From assembly GCA_030426085.1 (NCBI GenBank), contig JAUHYW010000017.1:1-64000 (forward strand): DNA of 64,000 bases. The letters are read 5' to 3'. Source of the DNA: a bacterium. Its GTDB lineage: Bacteria > Myxococcota_A > Bradymonadia > UBA7976 > UBA1532. The translations under genes and the position numbers were made by a program. This document shows positions 28,848 to 36,323 of this stretch, piece after piece. The notes beneath the pieces are model-generated. The model made no database searches and was not told where the DNA came from. It was given only the letters and a program-made list of their open reading frames with translations. Each line of letters starts with the position of its first letter. The stretch's first letter is position 1.

Positions 28848-29915
28848 TCAGTCCTGGGGCGCGGGCTTCTCGGTCGGCAGCAGCCCCAGCCGCCGGGCCC
28901 GCTTGCGCCACTGCTCCCGGGCGAGCGCCTGCATGTCGCGCACCCCGTCGGCCTCGTCGACGATCTCCATGCCCAGCAGCGTCTCGACCAGATCCTCGAG
29001 GGTGATGACCCCCGCGGTGCCCCCGTACTGATCGACCGCCAGCGCGATGTGCTCCCGGGCCTTGAGCAGCGACTCGAAGACATCCCACAGCAGCTCGTCG
29101 ACCGGCACCACCGTGATCGGGCGCAGCAGCGTGTTGATGGGGGTCTCGGGCGCGCCCTCGGCGGCCTTGAGCAGCAGCGAGTCCTTGAGCACGTAGCCCA
29201 GGATCTCGTCCGGCCCGTGCCCCCGCACCGGCAGCCGGGAGAACTGAAGGTCGGGCAGGCTCTCGATGACCCCGCCCACCGTGCTGTCTTCGGGCACGGT
29301 GACCATGACCGTGCGGGGGGTCATCGCGTCGCCCACCCGCAGCCGGCCGAAGCGCAGCAGGTGCTTGAGGGTCTTCGACTCGGTCTCGTCGATCAGCCCC
29401 TCTTCCCGGCCGATGTCGGCCAGCGCCTCGAACTCCTGGCGGCTCATGCGCCCATGGGCCTCGCCCCGGGCCAAGGCCTCGGTGACGAACTCGGAGAGCT
29501 TCACCAGGGGCCAGGTGATGATCATCACCCCGCCCAGCAGCCGCCCGACGAACGGCCCCAGCGTGCGCCAGCCGACCGCGCCCAGCGTCTTGGGGATGAT
29601 CTCGGAGACGATGAGGATCAGCAGCGTCAGCACCGCCGAGGCCACCGCGAACCACGCCTCGCCGAAGACGACCTGGGCCTGGGCCCCGGCCCCCGCCGCG
29701 CCGACGGTGTGGGCCACCGTGTTCAGGCTCAGGATCGCCGCCAGCGGCCGGTCGACGTTCTCCTTGTAGGCCTGGAGCCGCCCCGCCATCGGGTGCGCCT
29801 CGGCCTGGAGCGCGGCGATATAGGCCGGCGTCAGCGAGAGCAGGACCGCTTCCATCAGCGAGCAGAGGAACGAGACGCCCAGCGCGAGCAGGACGTAGGC
29901 GAGCAGCAGGGCCAC
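28848..29915 (-). CDS. CNNM/HlyC-type membrane protein with paired CBS domains
   Basis: 355 residues, GTG start at 29915 with GGGAG upstream. Residues 1-145 form the DUF21/CNNM transmembrane domain (about four helices, LNTVAHTVGAAG conserved). After a cytoplasmic linker (RQEFEALADIGREEGLI) come two CBS modules beginning MTPRTVMVTVPEDSTVG and ending with the DQYGGTAGVITLEDLVE signature. The family transports or senses divalent cations such as magnesium or cobalt. The C-terminal CorC/HlyC domain found in many members is absent here. Confidence 0.93.
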   Translation of the reverse strand: MALLLAYVLLALGVSFLCSLMEAVLLSLTPAYIAALQAEAHPMAGRLQAYKENVDRPLAAILSLNTVAHTVGAAGAGAQAQVVFGEAWFAVASAVLTLLILIVSEIIPKTLGAVGWRTLGPFVGRLLGGVMIITWPLVKLSEFVTEALARGEAHGRMSRQEFEALADIGREEGLIDETESKTLKHLLRFGRLRVGDAMTPRTVMVTVPEDSTVGGVIESLPDLQFSRLPVRGHGPDEILGYVLKDSLLLKAAEGAPETPINTLLRPITVVPVDELLWDVFESLLKAREHIALAVDQYGGTAGVITLEDLVETLLGMEIVDEADGVRDMQALAREQWRKRARRLGLLPTEKPAPQD

Positions 29916-30008
29916 GCGGGACTCCCGGCGAGAAGCGGCGACATTCAGTAACCGTCGGACGCCCGGGAGGCAAGCGCCGTCGCGCCCCGGGCTCTGGCGG
30001 GCGGCGGC

Positions 30009-30554
30009 TCAGCCCCGCTTGGTGACCCGATCACCGACCCGGATGGCGCCGCTCTTCACCGTGCGGGCGTAGACCCCGCGCAGCCGCAGCGCCCGGCCGG
30101 CCTCGCTGTTGACGAAGACCATCGCGTCCATGCCGTAGCGCTCGACGAACTTCTTGCAGCCGGTGTGGGCCTTGGCGGTGATCTCGATCTCGGCCTCGCC
30201 GATCGCCAGCCGGGCGCCCACCGGCAGGTTCCCGGCCGAGAGGTCGAGGTCGACGTAGAGCTGATCGCCGGCCAGCGCCCACCGGTCGCGCGCCCCGGCC
30301 ACGAGCTGCGCCAGGCGGGTGTTGATCAGCGTCAGCTCGGCCTCGGGGTTCGGATCCCGCTTCTTCGCGAGAGAGCGGGCCTTCCAGTTGTCGCCCGCCA
30401 GCCCCTCGTCGACCTCCAGCCGGCCGGCCTCGAGCGACTCCCGCCCGTCGACCGCGGGCCGGCGCACGATCATGAGCAGCGGGCCCCCGTCGGCGGGCGA
30501 CGCCTGGACGTCGGGCAGCCCGGCTTCGAGTTCGGCGGTGTCGAGGTGGCGCAT
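30009..30554 (-). CDS. MOSC domain protein
   Basis: 181 residues from the ATG at 30554, which follows AGGAG; a longer frame to 30623 has no ribosome site. The MOSC beta-barrel is clear: GRLEVDEGLAGDNWK, LINTRLAQLVAG, DQLYVDLDLSAGNLPVG, and the conserved cysteine in AHTGCKKFVERYG. MOSC proteins bind sulfur or molybdenum cofactor and act in thiol or N-hydroxy compound reduction; standalone members are mostly uncharacterised. No molybdenum genes are adjacent. Confidence 0.92.
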   Translation of the reverse strand: MRHLDTAELEAGLPDVQASPADGGPLLMIVRRPAVDGRESLEAGRLEVDEGLAGDNWKARSLAKKRDPNPEAELTLINTRLAQLVAGARDRWALAGDQLYVDLDLSAGNLPVGARLAIGEAEIEITAKAHTGCKKFVERYGMDAMVFVNSEAGRALRLRGVYARTVKSGAIRVGDRVTKRG

Positions 30555-30666
30555 GGCGGCTCCTGTCTCGCTGAGCGGGCCCGCACGGTAGCAGAACCGG
30601 GCCCCGCCGGGCAGCCGATCCACCCGCCGCTTGGGCTGCCCCCGCGCCTCGCGCTACAACGGGGCC

Positions 30667-31641
30667 ATGAGCCGCTTCCGACCGCCGTGGTGGGCCCGCA
30701 GCCCGCACACCCAGACCATCGTCGCAGCGTACGCCCCCGGGCCCCGGCCCGCGCTGCGCCACGAGACCTTCGAACTGCCCGACGGCGACTTCGTGCAGCT
30801 GAGCTGGGCCGGCGAGCCGGCGCCCGACCGCCCGCTTCTGGTCTTGATCCACGGCCTCGACGGCAGCGCCGGGTCGGCCTACATCCGGCGGATGATCACC
30901 GCCGCCGCCGCGCGGGGCATCACCACGGTCACCCACCACCACCGGGGCTGCGGCGCGCGCCTCAACCGCCTGCCGCGGGCCTATCACAGCGGCGACACCG
31001 CCGACATCGGCCGGGTCTTCGCCGCCCTCGCCGAGCGTACGCCCGGGGCCCCGCTGTGGGCCGTCGGCTACAGCCTGGGCGGCAACCAGCTCGTCAAGTA
31101 CCTCGGCGAGCGGGGCGGCGACACCCCGCTCGCCCGGGCCGCCGCCGTCTCGGCCCCGCTCGATCTCGCCGCCTGCGTCGAGCGCCTCGACCGCGGGTTC
31201 TCCCGGATCTACCAGCGGCACCTGCTCGACGGCCTGCGGGCCAAGGCCCGGCGCAAGCTGGCCGACCCGGCGGTGGCCGACGCCTGCCCGTTCGACGCCG
31301 CCGACCTGGATCGGGCCCGCGACTTCCGGGCCTACGACGACCTCGTCACCGCCCCGCTGCACGGCTTCGCCGACGCCGACGACTACTATGCCCGCTCGAG
31401 CGGCCTGCCCTACCTCGCCCGGGTCGAGCGCCCCCTGCTCGTCCTGCACGCGGCCGACGACCCGTTCATGGGCCCCGCCGTCATCCCCCGCCCCGACCAG
31501 CTCGCCCCGGCGGTGACCTACGAGCTGTGCCCCCGCGGCGGGCATATCGGCTTCATCGAAGGCGGCAGCCCCTGGCGTCCGCGGCACTACCTCGAGCGGC
31601 GGCTGCTGGGCTTCCTCGAGGCGCCGATGGGGACACCGTGA
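30667..31641 (+). CDS. yheT: YheT family alpha/beta-hydrolase
   Basis: 324 residues from the ATG at 30667. The family signature is full length: RPPWWARSPHTQTIVAAY at the N-terminus, LIHGLDGSAGSAYIR (oxyanion), HHRGCGARLNRLPRAYHSG, nucleophile GYSLGGNQLVKYLGE, acid segment HAADDPFMG and the histidine in RGGHIGFIEGG. Homologues are predicted esterases of unknown substrate. Ends one base from the convergent small reading frame at the tail of the CBASS-like operon. Confidence 0.95.
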   Translation: MSRFRPPWWARSPHTQTIVAAYAPGPRPALRHETFELPDGDFVQLSWAGEPAPDRPLLVLIHGLDGSAGSAYIRRMITAAAARGITTVTHHHRGCGARLNRLPRAYHSGDTADIGRVFAALAERTPGAPLWAVGYSLGGNQLVKYLGERGGDTPLARAAAVSAPLDLAACVERLDRGFSRIYQRHLLDGLRAKARRKLADPAVADACPFDAADLDRARDFRAYDDLVTAPLHGFADADDYYARSSGLPYLARVERPLLVLHAADDPFMGPAVIPRPDQLAPAVTYELCPRGGHIGFIEGGSPWRPRHYLERRLLGFLEAPMGTP

Positions 31642-31642
31642 G

Positions 31643-31873
31643 CTACTCGTCGTCGGTCGGTCGCCAGTCGACATCCTCGAGATAGGTGACGCGCGACTTG
31701 ATGACCTCCAGCGCCGCGTTGTCGGGATCGACTTCACGGACGAGAGCGAGCCATTCACGATAGTGGCCCAGCGCCTCGTCGTATGCCTGGTTCGTCATCG
31801 CACGATCGCCGTGGCTCAGCATCGTATCGAGCCTTCGCTGGTGGATCGAAGAGCCTCGTAGGTTGGCGACCAC
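31643..31873 (-). CDS. Small TPR-like protein or 3' remnant at the end of the CBASS-like operon
   Basis: 76 residues from a GTG at 31873 without a good ribosome site. The core GDRAMTNQAYDEALGHYREW looks like one TPR unit, and the tail is acidic (LEDVDWRPTDDE). It is in the same frame as the 52-residue frame just upstream, separated by one stop codon (31892) and about 20 bp, so the two may be halves of one broken gene. A third frame (31816-31998) is also open here, suggesting frameshift decay. Coding is moderately likely, function unknown. Confidence 0.45.
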   Translation of the reverse strand: MVANLRGSSIHQRRLDTMLSHGDRAMTNQAYDEALGHYREWLALVREVDPDNAALEVIKSRVTYLEDVDWRPTDDE

Positions 31874-31891
31874 CGAGACCCAGGGAAGCGC

Positions 31892-32050
31892 TCAAGGAGC
31901 AGAGGGGCGTCTTGCACCAGTATCCCAGTAGCTCGGCGGCTGCTGGCCTCTCCGTCTCTCGTGCTGGTGCTGGTCACGTTGCCGCTGGACCAATACACGC
32001 ATGATGTCCCGGCGGAACCGCTCGAAGGCCTGTGCGATGGTCGAGGTCAT
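31892..32050 (-). CDS. Small protein (52 residues) downstream of the Cap2-like gene
   Basis: Starts at the ATG at 32050, preceded by a very strong ribosome site (AGGAGGA, 7-base spacer), 17 bp after the E2-E1 gene. The peptide is basic and helical (AFERFRRDIMRVLVQRQRD) and ends soon after a QPPSYWD segment. Codon quality falls after that point, and the frame continues beyond the stop as the TPR-like frame, so this may be the 5' part of a longer disrupted gene rather than a complete small protein. It occupies the place where Cap3 often lies, but shows no JAB motif (no HxH or downstream Asp pattern). Confidence 0.5.
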   Translation of the reverse strand: MTSTIAQAFERFRRDIMRVLVQRQRDQHQHERRRGQQPPSYWDTGARRPSAP

Positions 32051-32067
32051 GGCTTGGTCCTCCTCGG

Positions 32068-33834
32068 TCACCGGCCGCACGCCGGGCAGTCGACGGCGCG
32101 TGGCACGTCGACGGCGCGCACCGCGTAGGCACTGTCGTCGAACATCCAGCCGCCGTGTTGGGTACAGATGAGGTGGTCGACGCCCGGGTCGGGGTACTCG
32201 ATCATCGGCTCGGTGCGGGCGAGCGTGCTCAACGCCATCCGAGCGACGAGCAGAGCGATCCGTCCCACGTCGATCGACACGCCCGGCAGGCTCGGCTGGC
32301 GATAGCGGTCACCGGGCAGCGCCGGCATCTGCTCGGCCGGCGGCGGGTCGAACCGTGGCGAGCGTTTCGGATCACGGCTCTGGCTCAGAGCAACGCATTG
32401 AAGACACGCCGTCTGCTCGGAGATCACCCGAAACACCCGGCCGTGCGCCGCCGGGCCCAGCACGCTGCCGTAGATCGCCGTGGCACCGGCTTCGAGCGCC
32501 AATCGGTTGATCTCCGCTTCACTGTGACGCTCGGCGGTGGTGACGATGACCAGCGTCCTGGGCCGGCTCATAGCCTCGCGGAAGATGTGGGCGTTGCCAC
32601 GGCACTGCGGCGCGGGCAGCGCATGCCCTTCGACTCGCGCCAGCGGGTTGTGCGCCAGAACCCGATCGGCGACCGCCTCGACCTTCGGCCGGAACAGCGC
32701 CTCGACGCCGCCGACGTGCCGCGAGAGGTTCTCCGGCTGAAGCAGGTCGGGATCGAAGAGCGTGAAGTTGCGGGCACCCGCCTTGGCCAACTCGACGGCA
32801 ACCGTCGAACCGAGCGAACCCAGGCCCACCATGATGATATGCACCTGCGCCCAAGCCTCGTCCGCCGACCCCCCGGTGACGGGCCGGTTGCGGGCGCCAA
32901 GGCGCTCGACATCGTCCAAGATGTGGGTGTCGGCCCGCATCAGGCCCGCGTCGGGCAGCAGAGCAGCCATCAGGGCGCCGAATCGGCCAGGGTTCTCGAA
33001 GACGACGCGCCGCTCCCGACCGGCCTCGGGCCAACTCAACAAGATGTATGGCGCGCCCTCGAGCCGGGCGCGGGCGCCGCGGCCCACGCCCCGGGCGACC
33101 ATGCCGACCAGGGTCTCGAAGTCCGCTTCGAGCGCCCACAGCGCCTTCGGGCGGCGTGGACAGCGAACCCAGACACCATCGACGGGCAGGCCCATGGGCA
33201 TGAGCATGCCTTCGCCGTCGGTCGGCTCGTGGGTCACCGAGCCCGGCAGGGTCAGGCTGTGCACCCGGATGGTCGATCGCAGCCGAGCGTCGAAGGCGAG
33301 CGACGCGCGCATCGCGCCCAGCGAAGGCTTGCCGGTCTGCATCAGCGACAGCCTGTCGGCCAGCGAGCGCGGGACGACCGCGAGGCTGCGTCCCAGGCGA
33401 CCCGGAAGCGCTGGGGTGCCCGAGGTGTAGACCGGGACGTGCCCGTCGCGCTCGGCGAGCTGCACGAACTCGACGAAGCGATCGAGGGCGTCGGCGGCGG
33501 TGTAGTTCTTGTGCCAGCCGTCGGGTCCGTCGTCGTGGGTGAAGACGCACGGGCGACCGTCTTCGGGCCAGATGTGCATCGTCCCGGTGTAGTCGATGGG
33601 CGTGCCGGTGTCGTCGAGGGCCATGATGCGCGGCGGCTGATCGGGGTACCACTCGGGATAGACGACCTGGACGTCGAGGCGATCCTCACCGACGGCCAGC
33701 TCGCCCCGCCAGAAGCGCAGGTCGGGCTCGGCGTCATCGCGGCAGAACTTCATGTCGGGGTGGCGCAGCATCGCGTCCTGCTCGCGTTCGACGCGCTGCC
33801 GGTCCTGGCGCCACCAAGGATTCGTGCGGGTCAT
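32068..33834 (-). CDS. E2-E1 fusion ubiquitin-transfer-like protein (Cap2-like, CBASS)
   Basis: 588 residues. Residues 1-130 are an E2-like conjugation domain (VYPEWYPDQPP, then HIWPEDGRPCVF with candidate catalytic Cys96). Residues about 320-580 are a ThiF/E1 adenylation domain: nucleotide motif MVGLGSLGSTVAVELAKAG, LFDPDLLQPENLSRH, and Cys pairs CLQC and CPAC that can bind zinc. This architecture matches Cap2 of type II CBASS, which attaches the C-terminus of the CD-NTase to targets and primes the enzyme. The ATG overlaps the CD-NTase stop by 4 bp. The usual partner Cap3 (JAB protease) is not visible downstream. Related E2-E1 fusions also occur in other ubiquitin-like operons, but the adjacent CD-NTase makes the CBASS assignment strong. 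Confidence 0.9.
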   Translation of the reverse strand: MTRTNPWWRQDRQRVEREQDAMLRHPDMKFCRDDAEPDLRFWRGELAVGEDRLDVQVVYPEWYPDQPPRIMALDDTGTPIDYTGTMHIWPEDGRPCVFTHDDGPDGWHKNYTAADALDRFVEFVQLAERDGHVPVYTSGTPALPGRLGRSLAVVPRSLADRLSLMQTGKPSLGAMRASLAFDARLRSTIRVHSLTLPGSVTHEPTDGEGMLMPMGLPVDGVWVRCPRRPKALWALEADFETLVGMVARGVGRGARARLEGAPYILLSWPEAGRERRVVFENPGRFGALMAALLPDAGLMRADTHILDDVERLGARNRPVTGGSADEAWAQVHIIMVGLGSLGSTVAVELAKAGARNFTLFDPDLLQPENLSRHVGGVEALFRPKVEAVADRVLAHNPLARVEGHALPAPQCRGNAHIFREAMSRPRTLVIVTTAERHSEAEINRLALEAGATAIYGSVLGPAAHGRVFRVISEQTACLQCVALSQSRDPKRSPRFDPPPAEQMPALPGDRYRQPSLPGVSIDVGRIALLVARMALSTLARTEPMIEYPDPGVDHLICTQHGGWMFDDSAYAVRAVDVPRAVDCPACGR

Positions 33835-34787
33835 CCGAACCGACTCCCGGCCTCGTCGATGGCCGGCGCAGGCACGATGAGCGGCCGGCTGGCCGGCTTG
33901 CGCCCCTTCTCGGGGTAGATGTCACCGAGCAGATCTCGCCAGAGCCAGTGCGCGCCGGGCAGGTCGGTCGGCGCCAGCTCGATGGCCCGGTTGGCCTGAT
34001 CGGCGGCGGCGTCGAAGACCTCGGTCAGTCGGTTGCGATCGGCGAGGGTCAGGCGCTCGTCCACGTCTGGCCCGACCTTCGCGGGATCGGGGAACGGTCG
34101 CTGCACCCGGCGGCCCAGCTCGATGAAGAGATCGCGCAACCCGGTCGGGTAGTCGGCCGGCCGACTCACCAGCAGCTCGCAGATCATCATCTCCAGGTGG
34201 AACGACGCGATCTTCCCGCGGTCGCCGATGACACGCTTGAAGTGCTTGGCCAGCTTGACCATCACCGACGCCGCGCCCGACGTGCGGCGGTTGGCCTCGC
34301 GCAGGATGGCGGCGTGGGCGTCGGGGCTGCTCTCGATCCAGCGGCTCGTCGTCTTCTGCGGGATGGCGTAGATACCGTTGCCCCGCGGCAGCGCCGGCAC
34401 CACCTCGAAGATCGTGCCCGAGTTGACGAAGTCCACCCGCACCGTGTGGTCCTGGGTGATGGGCGCCCTCTTGTTGGGGTACATCTGGTCGAGCACCTGA
34501 TGCAGCATGGACAGCGCCTTCAGCGGGGGCATGGCGAGCAACACGGCGTACTCGTCCGGGTCGAGCACGGCGAAGAGGTCGATGTCCTTCAGCTTGCGGA
34601 TCGCCGTCCCGCGCGCGAACGAGCCGGTGAGGAAAGTGGGCCGCCCGCGGTCGAGGCTGAGGCGCTGCTGCAGCCGCTCCCGCACGGCGAGCTGCTGTCG
34701 GTCGGCCTCCGCCCGCTGGGCTTCGGTCATCTCCAGGCGCTCGACGAGCGTCTGGAAGGTGGAGGGAATCGGGGGCATGCCGGACAT
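33831..34787 (-). CDS. CD-NTase (cGAS/DncV-like nucleotidyltransferase) of a CBASS-like system
   Basis: 318 residues from the ATG at 34787, which has AGGAG seven bases upstream (a longer frame to 34835 lacks one). The nucleotidyltransferase core is complete: TGSFARGT at 54-61, DID (Asp68, Asp70) and a third acidic residue, Asp119, in VRVDFVNSGTIFEVVPA. Such enzymes make cyclic di- or trinucleotides on phage infection. The last 20 or so residues look unstructured and the protein ends in Gly (AGSRFG), as expected for a CD-NTase whose C-terminus is conjugated by Cap2. The product cannot be told from sequence, but the SAVED partner argues for a cyclic oligonucleotide. Coupled to the Cap2-like gene by a 4-bp overlap. 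Confidence 0.92.
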   Translation of the reverse strand: MSGMPPIPSTFQTLVERLEMTEAQRAEADRQQLAVRERLQQRLSLDRGRPTFLTGSFARGTAIRKLKDIDLFAVLDPDEYAVLLAMPPLKALSMLHQVLDQMYPNKRAPITQDHTVRVDFVNSGTIFEVVPALPRGNGIYAIPQKTTSRWIESSPDAHAAILREANRRTSGAASVMVKLAKHFKRVIGDRGKIASFHLEMMICELLVSRPADYPTGLRDLFIELGRRVQRPFPDPAKVGPDVDERLTLADRNRLTEVFDAAADQANRAIELAPTDLPGAHWLWRDLLGDIYPEKGRKPASRPLIVPAPAIDEAGSRFG

Positions 34788-34925
34788 GGCAGTACTCCTG
34801 GACGACGGCGCCAACCCGGCGCCGAACGGCCGCAACTGGCCGTCCTTCCCCCGTGTCTTGCGGGGGGGCTCGAGGTGTGACGCGATTTCTCGACTTTTTT
34901 CGTTCCGGGCGCCGCAACGCCCGGT
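34788..34925 (-). promoter_or_regulatory. Leader with four consecutive perfect stem-loops before the CD-NTase gene
   Basis: In 138 bp between the membrane/sigma-like gene and the CD-NTase there are four perfect inverted repeats: 34905-34924 (CCGGGCG/CGCCCGG, 6-nt loop), 34848-34866 (CCCCCG/CGGGGG, 7-nt loop), 34826-34843 (ACGGCC/GGCCGT, 6-nt loop) and 34806-34824 (CGGCGCC/GGCGCCG, 5-nt loop). The last stem ends shortly before the CD-NTase ribosome site. On the minus strand, an A-run (complement of T6 at 34895-34900) rather than a T-run follows the first stem, so none is a standard intrinsic terminator. An RNA-processing, attenuation or protein-binding leader is plausible. Confidence 0.55.
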
Positions 34926-36323
34926 TCAGCCGCGTTCGAGCGCGGCCCTGAGCTTCTGGCGGGCCCGGCTGAGGCGCTTGCGGGCGTTGGCCTTCGACAG
35001 CCCCATGTGCTCGGCGATCTCGGGGCCGGTCAGCCCTTGGGCCGCGAGCCGGAGCACGTTCTGATCCGCCGGATCGAGCGTGCACATCGCCGCCAGCGCG
35101 GCCTTGAGTTGGTGTACGACCTCGGGTGATGGATCGGCATAGCGATCACGGACCGCATCGAGGCTGCAACCGCGGCTGTCCCACCGCCTGAACTCATACG
35201 CGGCAGCCTTCTTGACCACGGCGTTGAAGTACCGCACGACACCGCGGTTCACCTTGCCGAGCGAGTACTTCTCGCAGGTGGTCAGGACCGCGAAGTAGGC
35301 GATGTCGACGGCTGTCGATGGTCGTGTGCCTCTCCGTTGCAAGCGGATGACCGCGTCGTCGAGCCGCGAGCGGCCGTCCCCGCCCGACATGAGATCGCGC
35401 ACACACTGATCGAACAGTGTCTGATCTGGCGCGGAGAATCCGCTGCTCGCCGAGACGTACAGGCGCTCGCTGGCCTCCTCGAAGGCCTCATGGACCGCGT
35501 CGACGCCCGCCTCGCTGGATGCGGCGTCGGTTGCATCGACCCACGTCTCGGCGACGAGGGAGAGCTGCTCGCTGGCATGCTCACCGAGGCTCACGCCGTC
35601 GAGGCCGGGCAGCTCCAACGTCCAGTTCAGCCCGGAGACGAGGGCCATGCCGAGGGCCAGCCCGGTCCAGAGTCCCGCTTGCCACCGCGGGCCGGTTCGA
35701 CTGCGCCACGCGCGTCGCGCGGTCCGCCAGACCACCCGCCCGAGCTGCACTGGCAGGACTGCGACCGCCCCGAAGATCGCCAGCAGAATCAGAGCAGCGA
35801 CCAATGTGTCGGGTAGATCGGTGCCCGAACTCTCCCAGGAGACGACGCCGAGGACGGCTACTGATGTGCCGAGCGTCAGAGTCAGGCCCGGTCGGCCGAG
35901 CAGGCCTCGGCCGCGTCCCGGGTCACGAAGACGCTGGATGGCCCGCCAGCCGGCCGCCCCGAGCACCACGCCGAGAGCACTGACCGCGACCCAGAAGGCA
36001 CCGCCGAAGGTCGTCGGCCGCAGGCCGCCAGCCTCCTGCATCAGCTCGGCACCGGCCGCCGGTGCCAGGAACAGGGCGCACAGCCAGATCCCGAGAGCGA
36101 AGGGCACCGCCCACAGGAAGGTCATCGCGACGATCGACGCCCCGAGCAGCAAACGGGCTCGCCCGGACAACTCGCCCGGCTCGCTCCCGGAGGGTGGGGG
36201 CGGCGGCGCCGGCGCGGCGGGGACGACCTCGACGACCGCTTGGGGCTCGGTGCGCTCGGCAGGCAACTCGTCGGGCTTGGCCAGCTCGAGGTCGGCGAGC
36301 TCCCGTTCGATGTCATTGCTCAC
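34926..36323 (-). CDS. Multi-pass membrane protein with C-terminal ECF sigma-like domain
   Basis: 465 residues, GTG start overlapping the SAVED gene stop by 4 bp. Residues 1-55 are Pro/Glu-rich and cytoplasmic-looking. About five hydrophobic helices follow (near 57-87, 107-127, 147-164, 173-196, 216-236). Residues 245-330 are a helical linker. Residues 335-465 resemble an ECF sigma factor: a region 2-like block (AYFAVLTTCEKYSLGKVNRG, VKKAAAYEFRRW) and a region 4 helix-turn-helix (LRLAAQGLTGPEIAEHMGL, KANARKRLSRARQKLRA). A sigma factor joined to its own membrane module inside a CBASS-like operon is unusual; it could be released or activated by SAVED sensing. An alternative is that only the DNA-binding fold is kept and it acts as an ordinary membrane effector. 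Confidence 0.82.
   Translation of the reverse strand: MSNDIERELADLELAKPDELPAERTEPQAVVEVVPAAPAPPPPPSGSEPGELSGRARLLLGASIVAMTFLWAVPFALGIWLCALFLAPAAGAELMQEAGGLRPTTFGGAFWVAVSALGVVLGAAGWRAIQRLRDPGRGRGLLGRPGLTLTLGTSVAVLGVVSWESSGTDLPDTLVAALILLAIFGAVAVLPVQLGRVVWRTARRAWRSRTGPRWQAGLWTGLALGMALVSGLNWTLELPGLDGVSLGEHASEQLSLVAETWVDATDAASSEAGVDAVHEAFEEASERLYVSASSGFSAPDQTLFDQCVRDLMSGGDGRSRLDDAVIRLQRRGTRPSTAVDIAYFAVLTTCEKYSLGKVNRGVVRYFNAVVKKAAAYEFRRWDSRGCSLDAVRDRYADPSPEVVHQLKAALAAMCTLDPADQNVLRLAAQGLTGPEIAEHMGLSKANARKRLSRARQKLRAALERG

Noticed and set aside
31643-32050. Cap3/JAB deconjugase gene after the Cap2-like gene
   Set aside because: Frames are short and contain no HxH...D zinc-site pattern.
34895-34924. 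T6 run and hairpin read as an intrinsic terminator after the membrane/sigma gene
   Set aside because: On the minus strand, where the genes are, the run after the hairpin is A, not T, so it cannot work as a rho-independent terminator there.
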